NCBI GenBank assembly: GCA_964578485.1
Contig: CAZODA010000006.1
Location: 1 to 64,000 of the forward strand
Length of the DNA stretch: 64,000 nucleotides
Reading direction: 5' to 3'
DNA from: CAZODA01 sp964578485
GTDB taxonomy: Bacteria; Bacteroidota; Bacteroidia; Bacteroidales; Marinilabiliaceae
Part shown: one piece after another, positions 25,856-33,403 of the stretch
How the letters are laid out: every line of letters begins with the position of its first letter
Position numbering within the stretch: the first letter of the stretch is position 1
Program-made: the position numbers and the translations under genes
Notes under the pieces: generated by a model
What the model was told of the DNA's origin: nothing
What the model saw: the letters and a program-made list of their open reading frames with translations, nothing else
Databases searched by the model: none

Positions 25856-26716
25856 TTATGCCTGCATTCGCTTTTTGTACCTTCCGGGACTTTCACCCGT
25901 ATGTTTTGTGAAAAGCCGATTGAAATAGGATATATTATTAAAGCCCAATCCATATGCAACATCTTTTACATTGGCTTTTTCAATTAAAAGTCGTAATTGA
26001 GCAGCTTCTATTTTTTTTTGGTTGATATATTTACCCGGAGTACAGTTCATCTCCTTTTTAAAGAGGCGGATAAAATGATCTTTAGTCAGAAAACATTTTT
26101 CCGACAGATGATCGATATCGATTGAGTTATTAATGTTTTTATGAATGTAATGGAGAGACTTAAGAATCCGCTCTTCAATATGTTTGTTTTTATAAAAGGA
26201 TTGTGCTAAAAAGCGAGATAGAATTTGTTTGATAATTCCCTGAGTTTCCATTTCAAAAGCAATAGGACTCTCTTGTTGAAGAGCAACATTTTTTGCTGTA
26301 TTTATTGGATTATCATAAAGATTCGGATCATAATGTTTTAAGTTCCTTCCGGGATTTATTTTTATAAGTCTTTGAATAAGATGCATGTCTAAAGCATCAG
26401 ACTTAACTTCTACAGGAAAATCAATTAATTCGAAGATATCCAAATTTTTACCCGGATTTTCATAAATATGGAGATAATAAAGTTCAAGAATATCATCACA
26501 TTCATAAGAATGCTTGGTATAAGATGGTGTTAGATAAAGATGACCTTTTTTAAGTTCAAAGGCTCCATCTTTACGAATGATTTTTGCACTGCCTTTTATA
26601 ACATAGTGTATTCGAGTAAAGGGACTATGAATATTTTTCCAATTCCAATCAGCATTATGATAAGCATATCCTACATTTAATAAAATGAAATTTCTTTTAA
26701 AATCTTCTATGTTCAT
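25856..26716 (-). CDS. AraC-family transcriptional regulator
   Basis: This 286-residue regulator has an N-terminal cupin-like sensor domain (IHYVIKGSAKII, FELKKGHLYLTPSYTKHSY). The C-terminal AraC double helix-turn-helix covers about the last 100 residues (DIDHLSEKCFLTKDHFIRLFKKEMNC, VKDVAYGLGFNNISYFNRLF). The ATG at 26716 is preferred over a TTG 17 codons upstream. It is divergent from the sugar-catabolic genes that start at 26850, which suggests it controls them in response to a sugar. Fucose or an intermediate is the inferred effector. Confidence 0.88.
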   Translation of the reverse strand: MNIEDFKRNFILLNVGYAYHNADWNWKNIHSPFTRIHYVIKGSAKIIRKDGAFELKKGHLYLTPSYTKHSYECDDILELYYLHIYENPGKNLDIFELIDFPVEVKSDALDMHLIQRLIKINPGRNLKHYDPNLYDNPINTAKNVALQQESPIAFEMETQGIIKQILSRFLAQSFYKNKHIEERILKSLHYIHKNINNSIDIDHLSEKCFLTKDHFIRLFKKEMNCTPGKYINQKKIEAAQLRLLIEKANVKDVAYGLGFNNISYFNRLFTKHTGESPGRYKKRMQA

Positions 26717-26810
26717 TTTCAATCCAATTAAATGTAAAGGTAAGTCAATATTATCGATAAAGTGCAATTTTTTGCCGATACAGTATAAGATTATTTTAGC
26801 TTGCGAATCT

Positions 26811-26818
26811 TATCTTTG
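26811..26818 (+). promoter_or_regulatory. Putative -7 element of the fucose-type operon
   Basis: TATCTTTG fits TAnnTTTG, 31 nt before the aldo/keto reductase start. It lies in the 133-bp divergent spacer shared with the AraC gene. No good TTTG is found at the expected upstream distance, as might be expected for an activator-dependent promoter. Confidence 0.5.
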
Positions 26819-26849
26819 TGAGACAAGCTTATAATGTTATTCGAAAAAT

Positions 26850-27782
26850 ATGGAGTACAGAGAAATTGGAAAAACCGGTATGAAAGTGTCCAAAATTAGT
26901 TTTGGAGCATCCTCCTTAGGTGCAGTTTTTCATTCCTTTAAAGAAGAAATAGGAATAAAAGCAGTTTATACTGCAATAGAAAATGGGATTAATTTTATTG
27001 ATGTCTCTCCATACTATGGTCATTTGAAAGCGGAAATGGTGCTCGGTAAAGCTTTGAAAAATATTAATCGTTCTCATTATTATCTTTCTACTAAAGTTGG
27101 GCGTTATGGAAAAGATGGAGTAAATCATTGGGATTACACAGCAAAAAGAGCAAAAGAAAGTGTTTATGAAAGTATGGAACGCTTAAATGTAGATTATATT
27201 GATCTGATTAATATTCATGATATTGAATTTTCAGATCTCGAACAGGTATGTAATGAAACTCTTCCTGCTTTAGTTAACTTACGAAATGAAGGGGTAGTAA
27301 AACATGTAGGCATTACCAATCTAAACCTGAGGCATTTTCAATATGTAATCGATCATGTTGCCGAAGGAACTGTCGAAAGTATATTGTCATTCTGTCATTA
27401 TACGCTAAATGATGATTCTTTGCTTGACTATATGGATTATTTTGAATCTAAAAATGTTGGAGTTATCAATGCTTCACCTTATTCAATGGGCTTGTTAACT
27501 GAACGAGGTGCACCCCAATGGCATCCGGCACCGGAGGCATTAAAGCGTCTTGCAAAAAAAGCTGTTAATCATTGTATAAAAAAAGGAGCTCCGATAGAGC
27601 AGTTGGCAGTAAGTTTTGCAGTAGCAAATCCACGCATCTCAACAACATTATTCAGCACAACAAGTCCCGAAAATGTGCTGAGAACCATACAATATGCAAA
27701 AACACCATTAGATATGGAACTATTGAAAGAGGTTCAAAATATCTTTGAACCGGGATTTCGTGATACTTGGGTAAACAGTTAA
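26850..27782 (+). CDS. Aldo/keto reductase, L-fucose/L-galactose dehydrogenase type
   Basis: This 310-residue cytoplasmic oxidoreductase has the AKR catalytic tetrad: D51 and Y56 in DVSPYYG, K82 in STKVG and H123 in INIHDIE. The N-terminus (REIGKTGMKVSKISFGASSLG) and FRDTWVNS-type C-terminus fit the subgroup of L-galactose and L-fucose 1-dehydrogenases. It would oxidise a free sugar to its lactone with NAD(P). It opens a tight group with a dehydrogenase 3 nt downstream. The fucosidase nearby favours L-fucose as substrate; that is inference. Confidence 0.85.
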   Translation: MEYREIGKTGMKVSKISFGASSLGAVFHSFKEEIGIKAVYTAIENGINFIDVSPYYGHLKAEMVLGKALKNINRSHYYLSTKVGRYGKDGVNHWDYTAKRAKESVYESMERLNVDYIDLINIHDIEFSDLEQVCNETLPALVNLRNEGVVKHVGITNLNLRHFQYVIDHVAEGTVESILSFCHYTLNDDSLLDYMDYFESKNVGVINASPYSMGLLTERGAPQWHPAPEALKRLAKKAVNHCIKKGAPIEQLAVSFAVANPRISTTLFSTTSPENVLRTIQYAKTPLDMELLKEVQNIFEPGFRDTWVNS

Positions 27783-27785
27783 GAT

Positions 27786-28802
27786 ATGAAAGCAATACAA
27801 ATAACAGAACTGGGGAAGGTGCAAGTGGTTAAAATTCCCAAGCCAAAACTTATTCCGGGCCATGTGATACTAAAAATTGGATATGTTGGGTTTTGTGGGT
27901 CTGACCTTAATACCTTCAAAGGACTTAATCCCTTGGTGAAACTTCCCGTTGTGCCAGGACATGAAATTGGTGCACAAATAGAAACTGTGGCAGACGATGT
28001 TCCATCTTCATTAAAACCGGGAATGAATGTAACGGTTAATCCTTATACCAATTGTGGACATTGTTCTGCATGTGCAAATGGCAGACATAATGCCTGTGAA
28101 TTTAATCAAACTTTTGGAGTTCAAAGAGATGGTGCCATGTCAGAATATTTACTTGTCCCTTGGGAAAAGATAATTGCTGATCCTGAAATTTCGCTACGTG
28201 ATTTAGCATTGGTTGAACCTATGAGTGTTGGCTTTCATGCAGTGAGTCGTGCAGAAGTAAGTGACTTAGATACAGTATTGGTATTTGGTTGTGGAATGAT
28301 TGGTATGGGAGCCATTGTTAGGGCAGCACTTCGAGGTGCCAGGGTGATTGCTGTTGATATAGATGAAAAAAAACTTGCTCTCGCTAAGCATTTTGGAGCT
28401 CATCATGTGATACAATCTGCCAAAGAAAACCTGCAAGATTGTGTTAATGAAATTACCGGAGGACATGGTGCCGATGTAATTATTGAAGCTGTAGGTCGCC
28501 CGGAAACCTATATAGCTTCCATTTCGACAGTCGCATTTACGGGCAGAATTGTTTATATTGGCTATGTAAAAGAAAAAATTCCCTTCGACACACAATATTT
28601 TGTAAAAAAAGAATTGGATATTAGAGGTTCCCGAAATGCTATGCCAAGTGATTTTAAAGCTGTTATCAAGTATTTGAAACAGGAGATTTATCCCGTGGAT
28701 GAATTGATTACAGCAATATACCCTCCCGATAATGCTCAAAAGGCCTTGGAGTACTGGTCGGCAAATCCGGGGAAGGTTTTTCGGATATTAATAAAATTTT
28801 AA
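27786..28802 (+). CDS. Zinc-dependent alcohol/polyol dehydrogenase
   Basis: This 338-residue medium-chain dehydrogenase has catalytic-zinc ligands C37 (GFCGSD) and H59/E60 (PGHE). The structural-zinc quartet is C90, C93, C96 and C104 (NCGHCSACANGRHNAC). The Rossmann motif is FGCGMIGMGA and IAVDIDEKKLALAKHFGA binds NAD. It resembles L-galactonate or threonine/sorbitol dehydrogenases. Located 3 nt after the aldo/keto reductase and 3 nt before a lactonase-like gene, it probably oxidises a sugar acid such as L-fuconate or its keto-deoxy derivative. Confidence 0.85.
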   Translation: MKAIQITELGKVQVVKIPKPKLIPGHVILKIGYVGFCGSDLNTFKGLNPLVKLPVVPGHEIGAQIETVADDVPSSLKPGMNVTVNPYTNCGHCSACANGRHNACEFNQTFGVQRDGAMSEYLLVPWEKIIADPEISLRDLALVEPMSVGFHAVSRAEVSDLDTVLVFGCGMIGMGAIVRAALRGARVIAVDIDEKKLALAKHFGAHHVIQSAKENLQDCVNEITGGHGADVIIEAVGRPETYIASISTVAFTGRIVYIGYVKEKIPFDTQYFVKKELDIRGSRNAMPSDFKAVIKYLKQEIYPVDELITAIYPPDNAQKALEYWSANPGKVFRILIKF

Positions 28803-28805
28803 GTT

Positions 28806-29729
28806 ATGTATTTTCCTATTATTGATGCTCACGCTCATTTATGGTTAGCCCAAGATGCAATAGTGACAGGTAAAAAGATAAAAACACTTGATAAGGGTAA
28901 AACCATGTTTATGGGAGAAATACGTCAGATGCTCCCTCCTTATATTATTGATGGAAAAAATACTGCTGAAATATTTCTTTCAAATATGGATTATGCACAA
29001 GTATCTTCAGCAGTTATTACGCAAGAATATATAGATGGCATTCAAAATGATTATTTGTTGGAAGTTCAACAAAAGTATCCCGATCGTTTTTTTTGTTGTG
29101 GAATGGTTGATGCTCGTAGAACCGGATTTTATGAACATGCCAAAGAATTGATTGAAAAAGATTTTAAAGCAATAAAAATTCCTGCTCAACGATTGATAAC
29201 AGAAAATAATAGAATATGGCTCACCTCCGATGAAATGATGAATATGTTTCAATTGATGGAAAAAAACAAAATTATCCTTTCAATAGATTTGTTTGATGGA
29301 GCAGTGCAGGTAGCCGAAATGGAAGAGATTATTGCAGAATATCCTGAACTTAAAATAGCGATTGGCCATTTTGGAATGGTTACGCGAAAAGACTGGCAGG
29401 AACAGATAAAATTGGCCCGCCACAAAAATGTAATGATAGAGTCAGGCGGTATTACATGGTTATTCCATAAAGAGTTCTACCCTTTTAAAGGAGCAATATG
29501 GGCAATAAAAGAAGCAATTGAATTAGTTGGTGTTGATAAATTGATGTGGGGATCGGACTATCCTCGTACTATGGTTGCCATTACTTATAGAATGTCTTAT
29601 GATTTTGTTGTGAGATCAAAGATGCTTTCCGAAGAAGAAAAATCTCTTTTTTTAGGTAAGAACGCTGAGAAATTCTATGATTTCAAGAACCTGAAGAAAT
29701 TGCCTTATGTAAAAAATATGGTGGAATAA
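28806..29729 (+). CDS. Amidohydrolase 2 family protein, probable sugar lactonase
   Basis: This 307-residue TIM-barrel hydrolase has the HxH metal motif at D7-H11 (DAHAHLW), a mid His (IAIGHFG) and the final catalytic Asp in WGSDYPR. L-fucono-1,5-lactonases and 4-sulfomuconolactonase-type enzymes belong to this family. Placed between sugar dehydrogenases and a fucosidase, it most likely opens L-fuconolactone to L-fuconate. It is the third of three nearly contiguous genes. Confidence 0.82.
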   Translation: MYFPIIDAHAHLWLAQDAIVTGKKIKTLDKGKTMFMGEIRQMLPPYIIDGKNTAEIFLSNMDYAQVSSAVITQEYIDGIQNDYLLEVQQKYPDRFFCCGMVDARRTGFYEHAKELIEKDFKAIKIPAQRLITENNRIWLTSDEMMNMFQLMEKNKIILSIDLFDGAVQVAEMEEIIAEYPELKIAIGHFGMVTRKDWQEQIKLARHKNVMIESGGITWLFHKEFYPFKGAIWAIKEAIELVGVDKLMWGSDYPRTMVAITYRMSYDFVVRSKMLSEEEKSLFLGKNAEKFYDFKNLKKLPYVKNMVE

Positions 29730-29888
29730 TAAAAACGATTAAATTATATAGCTACTCGAATTTAGTTGATCCTAAGACAAGGATATTATAAATATTGATG
29801 TTCTAATTACATAATATAACCTTTGTTTTTATCACTATTGTGGAAGAAAACTTATAAAATAAGTAATTGAAACAGTTAATATAAACAG

Positions 29889-31406
29889 ATGAAAAAGATA
29901 CTTGTAATAGCTTTAGCAGCTTTAAGTATGAGCTCTTTAGCTCAACACTTACCTCCTGCGAGAGTAACTGTTGATTTGCCAAACGGAAGAGCGGCAGACA
30001 TTCCACAAGGGCCGTATATAGATTCATGGGAGTCAATAAGGAGTAATTACGAAATACCGCAATGGTTTATTGACGGTAAATTCGGAATCTTTATTCATTG
30101 GGGCGTATATTCTGTTCCTGCAGCCGGAAGTGAATGGTATCCCCGACATATGTATGGTGGAATGCTTGATCAGCATACTAAAAATTGGGGAAAACCCAGT
30201 GAATTTGGATATAAGGACTTTATCCCAATGTTTAAAGCCGAAAAATTTGATCCGATTGCATGGGCTTCACTTTTTAAAGAGGCCGGAGCTACTTATGTGA
30301 TTCCAACTGCAGAACATCATGATGGCTTTGCAATGTATGAGAGTGAACTTACACGCTGGAATGCTAAAAATATGGGACCTAAACGTGATTTAATCGGAGA
30401 TTTAGCTGAAGCAGTAAGAGCACAAGGGATGAAGTTTGGAGTATCTAACCATCGTATGGAACATTGGGATTTTATGCATCCTACCTCTGCAATAGAACAT
30501 GATCTGTATGATATTGAATATGCTGATTTTTACGGTCCTCCTCAAAAACCGGATAGATCTAAGGCATCGGCTATGGGTCCTTCTGTCGAAGAAGTTATGG
30601 AAGGGAAAGAAGCACCGCAAAGCCAGGAGTTTCTTGAAGAGTGGCTTGCCCGTTGTCAGGAAATTATAGATAAATACCAACCTGATATGTTTTGGTTTGA
30701 TAATGGTATTAATAGCCGAACTTTAGATCAAATAAAACTACGCTTAGCGGCATATTATTATAACAGAGCAATACAATGGAGGAAAAAGGTATCACTTAGT
30801 TCCAAAAGTGATGCATATTTGTATGGTACAATTCGAGATTTTGAGCGTCAGGGGCGTGCCCCCAAAGAAATTACTCCATATTACTGGCAAGTTGATGAAC
30901 CTGTTGGTCATAAATTTGGTTATGTGGAAGGACTCCAGCTACAAAGTTCCGAAAATGTAATTAGGAAACTGGTCGAAAATATTTCTAAAAATGGAAACTT
31001 ATGTCTTAATATTTCACCAAAAGCAGATGGAACTATCCCTGATAACCAGCAGCAAGTACTTCGTGAAATTGGTCAATGGATGAAGATTAATGGTGAAGCC
31101 GTTTATGGAACACGATCATGGATGTTCTACGGTGAAGGGCCTGGAGTGGAAAACAATATATCAGAATTTGATTTTCGATTTACACAAAAAGGAAAGACTA
31201 CTTTTTATGCTTTTCTTATGAATGGTGTTGATAGTAAGATTGTTGTAAAGTCATTTGGTCTTGTGTATTTAGGGGAAGTTAAAAGTGTTTCACTTCTTGG
31301 ATTTGGTGAAATACCGGATTTCAAACAAACAAATGAAGGATTAGAAATAACTGTTCCTAAAGGGACATTGAATGCCGGGATTCAAGTGTTTAAAATAGAG
31401 ATTTAA
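29889..31406 (+). CDS. GH29 alpha-L-fucosidase
   Basis: This 505-residue protein has a signal peptide (about 1-18, SSLAQ) and a GH29 TIM barrel. Family signatures are WFIDGKFGIFIHWGVYSVPA, SEWYPRHMY, PTAEHHDGFAMYES and LIGDLAEAVRAQGMKFGVS. The nucleophile is D271 in MFWFDNGI. A C-terminal beta-sandwich starts near residue 415. It releases L-fucose from glycans or fucoidan in the periplasm. No SusCD pair accompanies it. A decayed fragment of a related gene lies at 33274-33333. Confidence 0.94.
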   Translation: MKKILVIALAALSMSSLAQHLPPARVTVDLPNGRAADIPQGPYIDSWESIRSNYEIPQWFIDGKFGIFIHWGVYSVPAAGSEWYPRHMYGGMLDQHTKNWGKPSEFGYKDFIPMFKAEKFDPIAWASLFKEAGATYVIPTAEHHDGFAMYESELTRWNAKNMGPKRDLIGDLAEAVRAQGMKFGVSNHRMEHWDFMHPTSAIEHDLYDIEYADFYGPPQKPDRSKASAMGPSVEEVMEGKEAPQSQEFLEEWLARCQEIIDKYQPDMFWFDNGINSRTLDQIKLRLAAYYYNRAIQWRKKVSLSSKSDAYLYGTIRDFERQGRAPKEITPYYWQVDEPVGHKFGYVEGLQLQSSENVIRKLVENISKNGNLCLNISPKADGTIPDNQQQVLREIGQWMKINGEAVYGTRSWMFYGEGPGVENNISEFDFRFTQKGKTTFYAFLMNGVDSKIVVKSFGLVYLGEVKSVSLLGFGEIPDFKQTNEGLEITVPKGTLNAGIQVFKIEI

Positions 31407-31573
31407 TGAATTGTTAATAATCATTTATAGTAAATCATTTTAACTTTTTCAAAGGAACTGACTTGGCAAATCATCGGTATTCCGGTAAATATCCCACTCA
31501 ATACCCTTAGCCGAATAAAGTTGGTTTTTCTGTGAATATTAAAAACAATATTAGACTTATATAATGAAATAAT

Positions 31574-33241
31574 ATGAGGAAAATTATTTTTAAGTTTGTT
31601 TTAGTTAGTGTTTTATTTCTAACAAATCATCCTACTTTTTCACAAGTCGTAGAACGAGAACGGCCGGCTGAATGGATGCAATTAGTAAAAGGAGCTCGCT
31701 TTATAGATCGTTTTCTACCTATGAAAGGAAGCATACTTTCATCTGATACTTGGGGAGTTGCCGGTGTTGTTCCACGATATATTGATAATGGGATAGAAGA
31801 TCGTATTTGGTCATATTGGGGTGGGAATATCAAGAAGGGAGAGGATGGCAAATATCATATGTTTGTATGTGCTTGGTTGGAATCTTCGCCGAAAGGACAT
31901 GGCGAATGGCCTAACTCGTTTGTATTTAATGCTGTAAGTGATAGTTTAGCAGGGCCTTTTATTCCGCGTAATATTATTGGTAAAGGACATAATCCTGAAG
32001 TTTATCAGTTGAAAGATGGTCGATATGTACTTTATGTAATAGACGGGCGATATATTACCGATGATATTAATGGAAAGTGGGAATATGGTAAATTTGATTT
32101 TAATGTTCGAGATCGTCATATAATTGAAGGATTATCAAACCTTTCATTTGCTAGCCGTGAAGACGGTTCTTTTATTATGGTTTGTCGTGGAGGTGGGATA
32201 TGGCTTAGTGAGGACGGATTGTCTCAATATAATCAACTGACTGATAAACGTGTTTATCCTGATGTTGAAGGTAGATTTGAAGACCCTGTTATTTGGCGTG
32301 ACCATATTCAGTATCATATGATTGTAAATGATTGGTTAGGACGTATTGCTTTTTATCTTCGATCAAAGGATGGAGTAAATTGGATTACTGACCCGGGGGA
32401 AGCCTATATGCCCGGAATCGCTATTCATAAAGATGGTTATTTAGAAGATTGGTTTAAGTATGAACGTATTAAAATGTATCAGGACGAATATGGACGTGCA
32501 ATTCAAGCAAATTTTGCTGTTATAGATACACTTAAACCTGAAGACAAACCTTTTGACAATCATAGTTCTAAGAATATTTGTATTCCGTTAAATCCAGGAA
32601 TGCTGTTGACCATTTTGGATGATAAACCAATTAACTCAAAGACAAAAAATATCCGTGTTAAAATTCAAGCAGAAGAAGGGTTTGATCCCCTTAAAGACAT
32701 TAATATAACTACATTAAGGTTTGGGGCTTCCGATGAAGTAAATTATGGACGAGGATGTAAAGTGGAAGTCGTTGAAAATAATGGTAAGGATCTTATTGTG
32801 GTTTTTGATGCAAAAGGTCATGGGATAACAGAAGAAGAATTTGCACCTAAATTGATTGGACAAACTACATCCGGAAATATGATTTATGGCTATGCTCGTT
32901 TACCCTATATAGATTATAAGGAGCCTATTTTATCAGCATGCGCACCAGTTTTTAAGAAATCGGATAAAACAACGACATGTAATATTGAAATTCAGAACTT
33001 CGGTTTAGTTTCTTCAAAAAAAACTAAGGTAAAAATAGAGTATTTGGAAGAAAATAAGCGGATAACCATTGCTTCCGGAGAAGTTCAGCCATTAAAGCCC
33101 TATGAGAAAACGGAAATCCTCCTTCCTTTAAAAAAGAATCTAATCGAAGGCAAAGAATATAATTTCATCGTAACGATCTCTTCACATGAAAAAGAATTGT
33201 CAACTTTTAACCTTAGTAAGATTGCATTAGGAGTAAATTAA
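31574..33241 (+). CDS. Exported beta-propeller glycosidase-like protein
   Basis: This 555-residue protein has a signal peptide (about 1-23, PTFSQ) and a propeller of GH43/GH117-like pattern. Blade-type strands include RIWSYWGGNIKKGEDGKYH, GHNPEVYQLKDGRYVLYVID, SFIMVCRGGGIWLSEDG and RFEDPVIWRDHIQYHM. A beta-sandwich covers about residue 345 onward. EDP in the fourth blade and the Asp/Glu-rich tops are compatible with a glycosidase, but I cannot identify the family or substrate. It follows the GH29 fucosidase by 167 nt on the same strand. Confidence 0.7.
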   Translation: MRKIIFKFVLVSVLFLTNHPTFSQVVERERPAEWMQLVKGARFIDRFLPMKGSILSSDTWGVAGVVPRYIDNGIEDRIWSYWGGNIKKGEDGKYHMFVCAWLESSPKGHGEWPNSFVFNAVSDSLAGPFIPRNIIGKGHNPEVYQLKDGRYVLYVIDGRYITDDINGKWEYGKFDFNVRDRHIIEGLSNLSFASREDGSFIMVCRGGGIWLSEDGLSQYNQLTDKRVYPDVEGRFEDPVIWRDHIQYHMIVNDWLGRIAFYLRSKDGVNWITDPGEAYMPGIAIHKDGYLEDWFKYERIKMYQDEYGRAIQANFAVIDTLKPEDKPFDNHSSKNICIPLNPGMLLTILDDKPINSKTKNIRVKIQAEEGFDPLKDINITTLRFGASDEVNYGRGCKVEVVENNGKDLIVVFDAKGHGITEEEFAPKLIGQTTSGNMIYGYARLPYIDYKEPILSACAPVFKKSDKTTTCNIEIQNFGLVSSKKTKVKIEYLEENKRITIASGEVQPLKPYEKTEILLPLKKNLIEGKEYNFIVTISSHEKELSTFNLSKIALGVN

Positions 33242-33273
33242 TATATAAATACAGTGTTAAATAAGTAGATATT

Positions 33274-33333
33274 GAAGCTATATATAGAATATGATCATAG
33301 CTGTTCTATGGTGAAGGGTCTAGAGTGAAAAAT
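33274..33333 (+). pseudogene. 60-bp relic of a second GH29 fucosidase gene
   Basis: The segment aligns without gaps to 31095-31154 of the fucosidase gene with 47 of 60 identical bases counted by eye. In the parental frame it reads LFYGEGSRVKN against MFYGEGPGVENN, with two stop codons (TGA and TAG) upstream. It is probably the tail of a duplicated fucosidase that was otherwise deleted. Confidence 0.75.
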
Positions 33334-33403
33334 ATAAATTTGAAATTTATTGAATAGAGCAGAATAGATTTATTATTTTTGAAGTTCAGAACTTATAATT
33401 CTT

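Noticed and set aside
31450..31540. Minus-strand stretch reading KGIEWDIYRNTDDLPSQFL
   Set aside because: Only 27 codons between two stops, no start and no recognised family; it could be chance or an unidentifiable relic.
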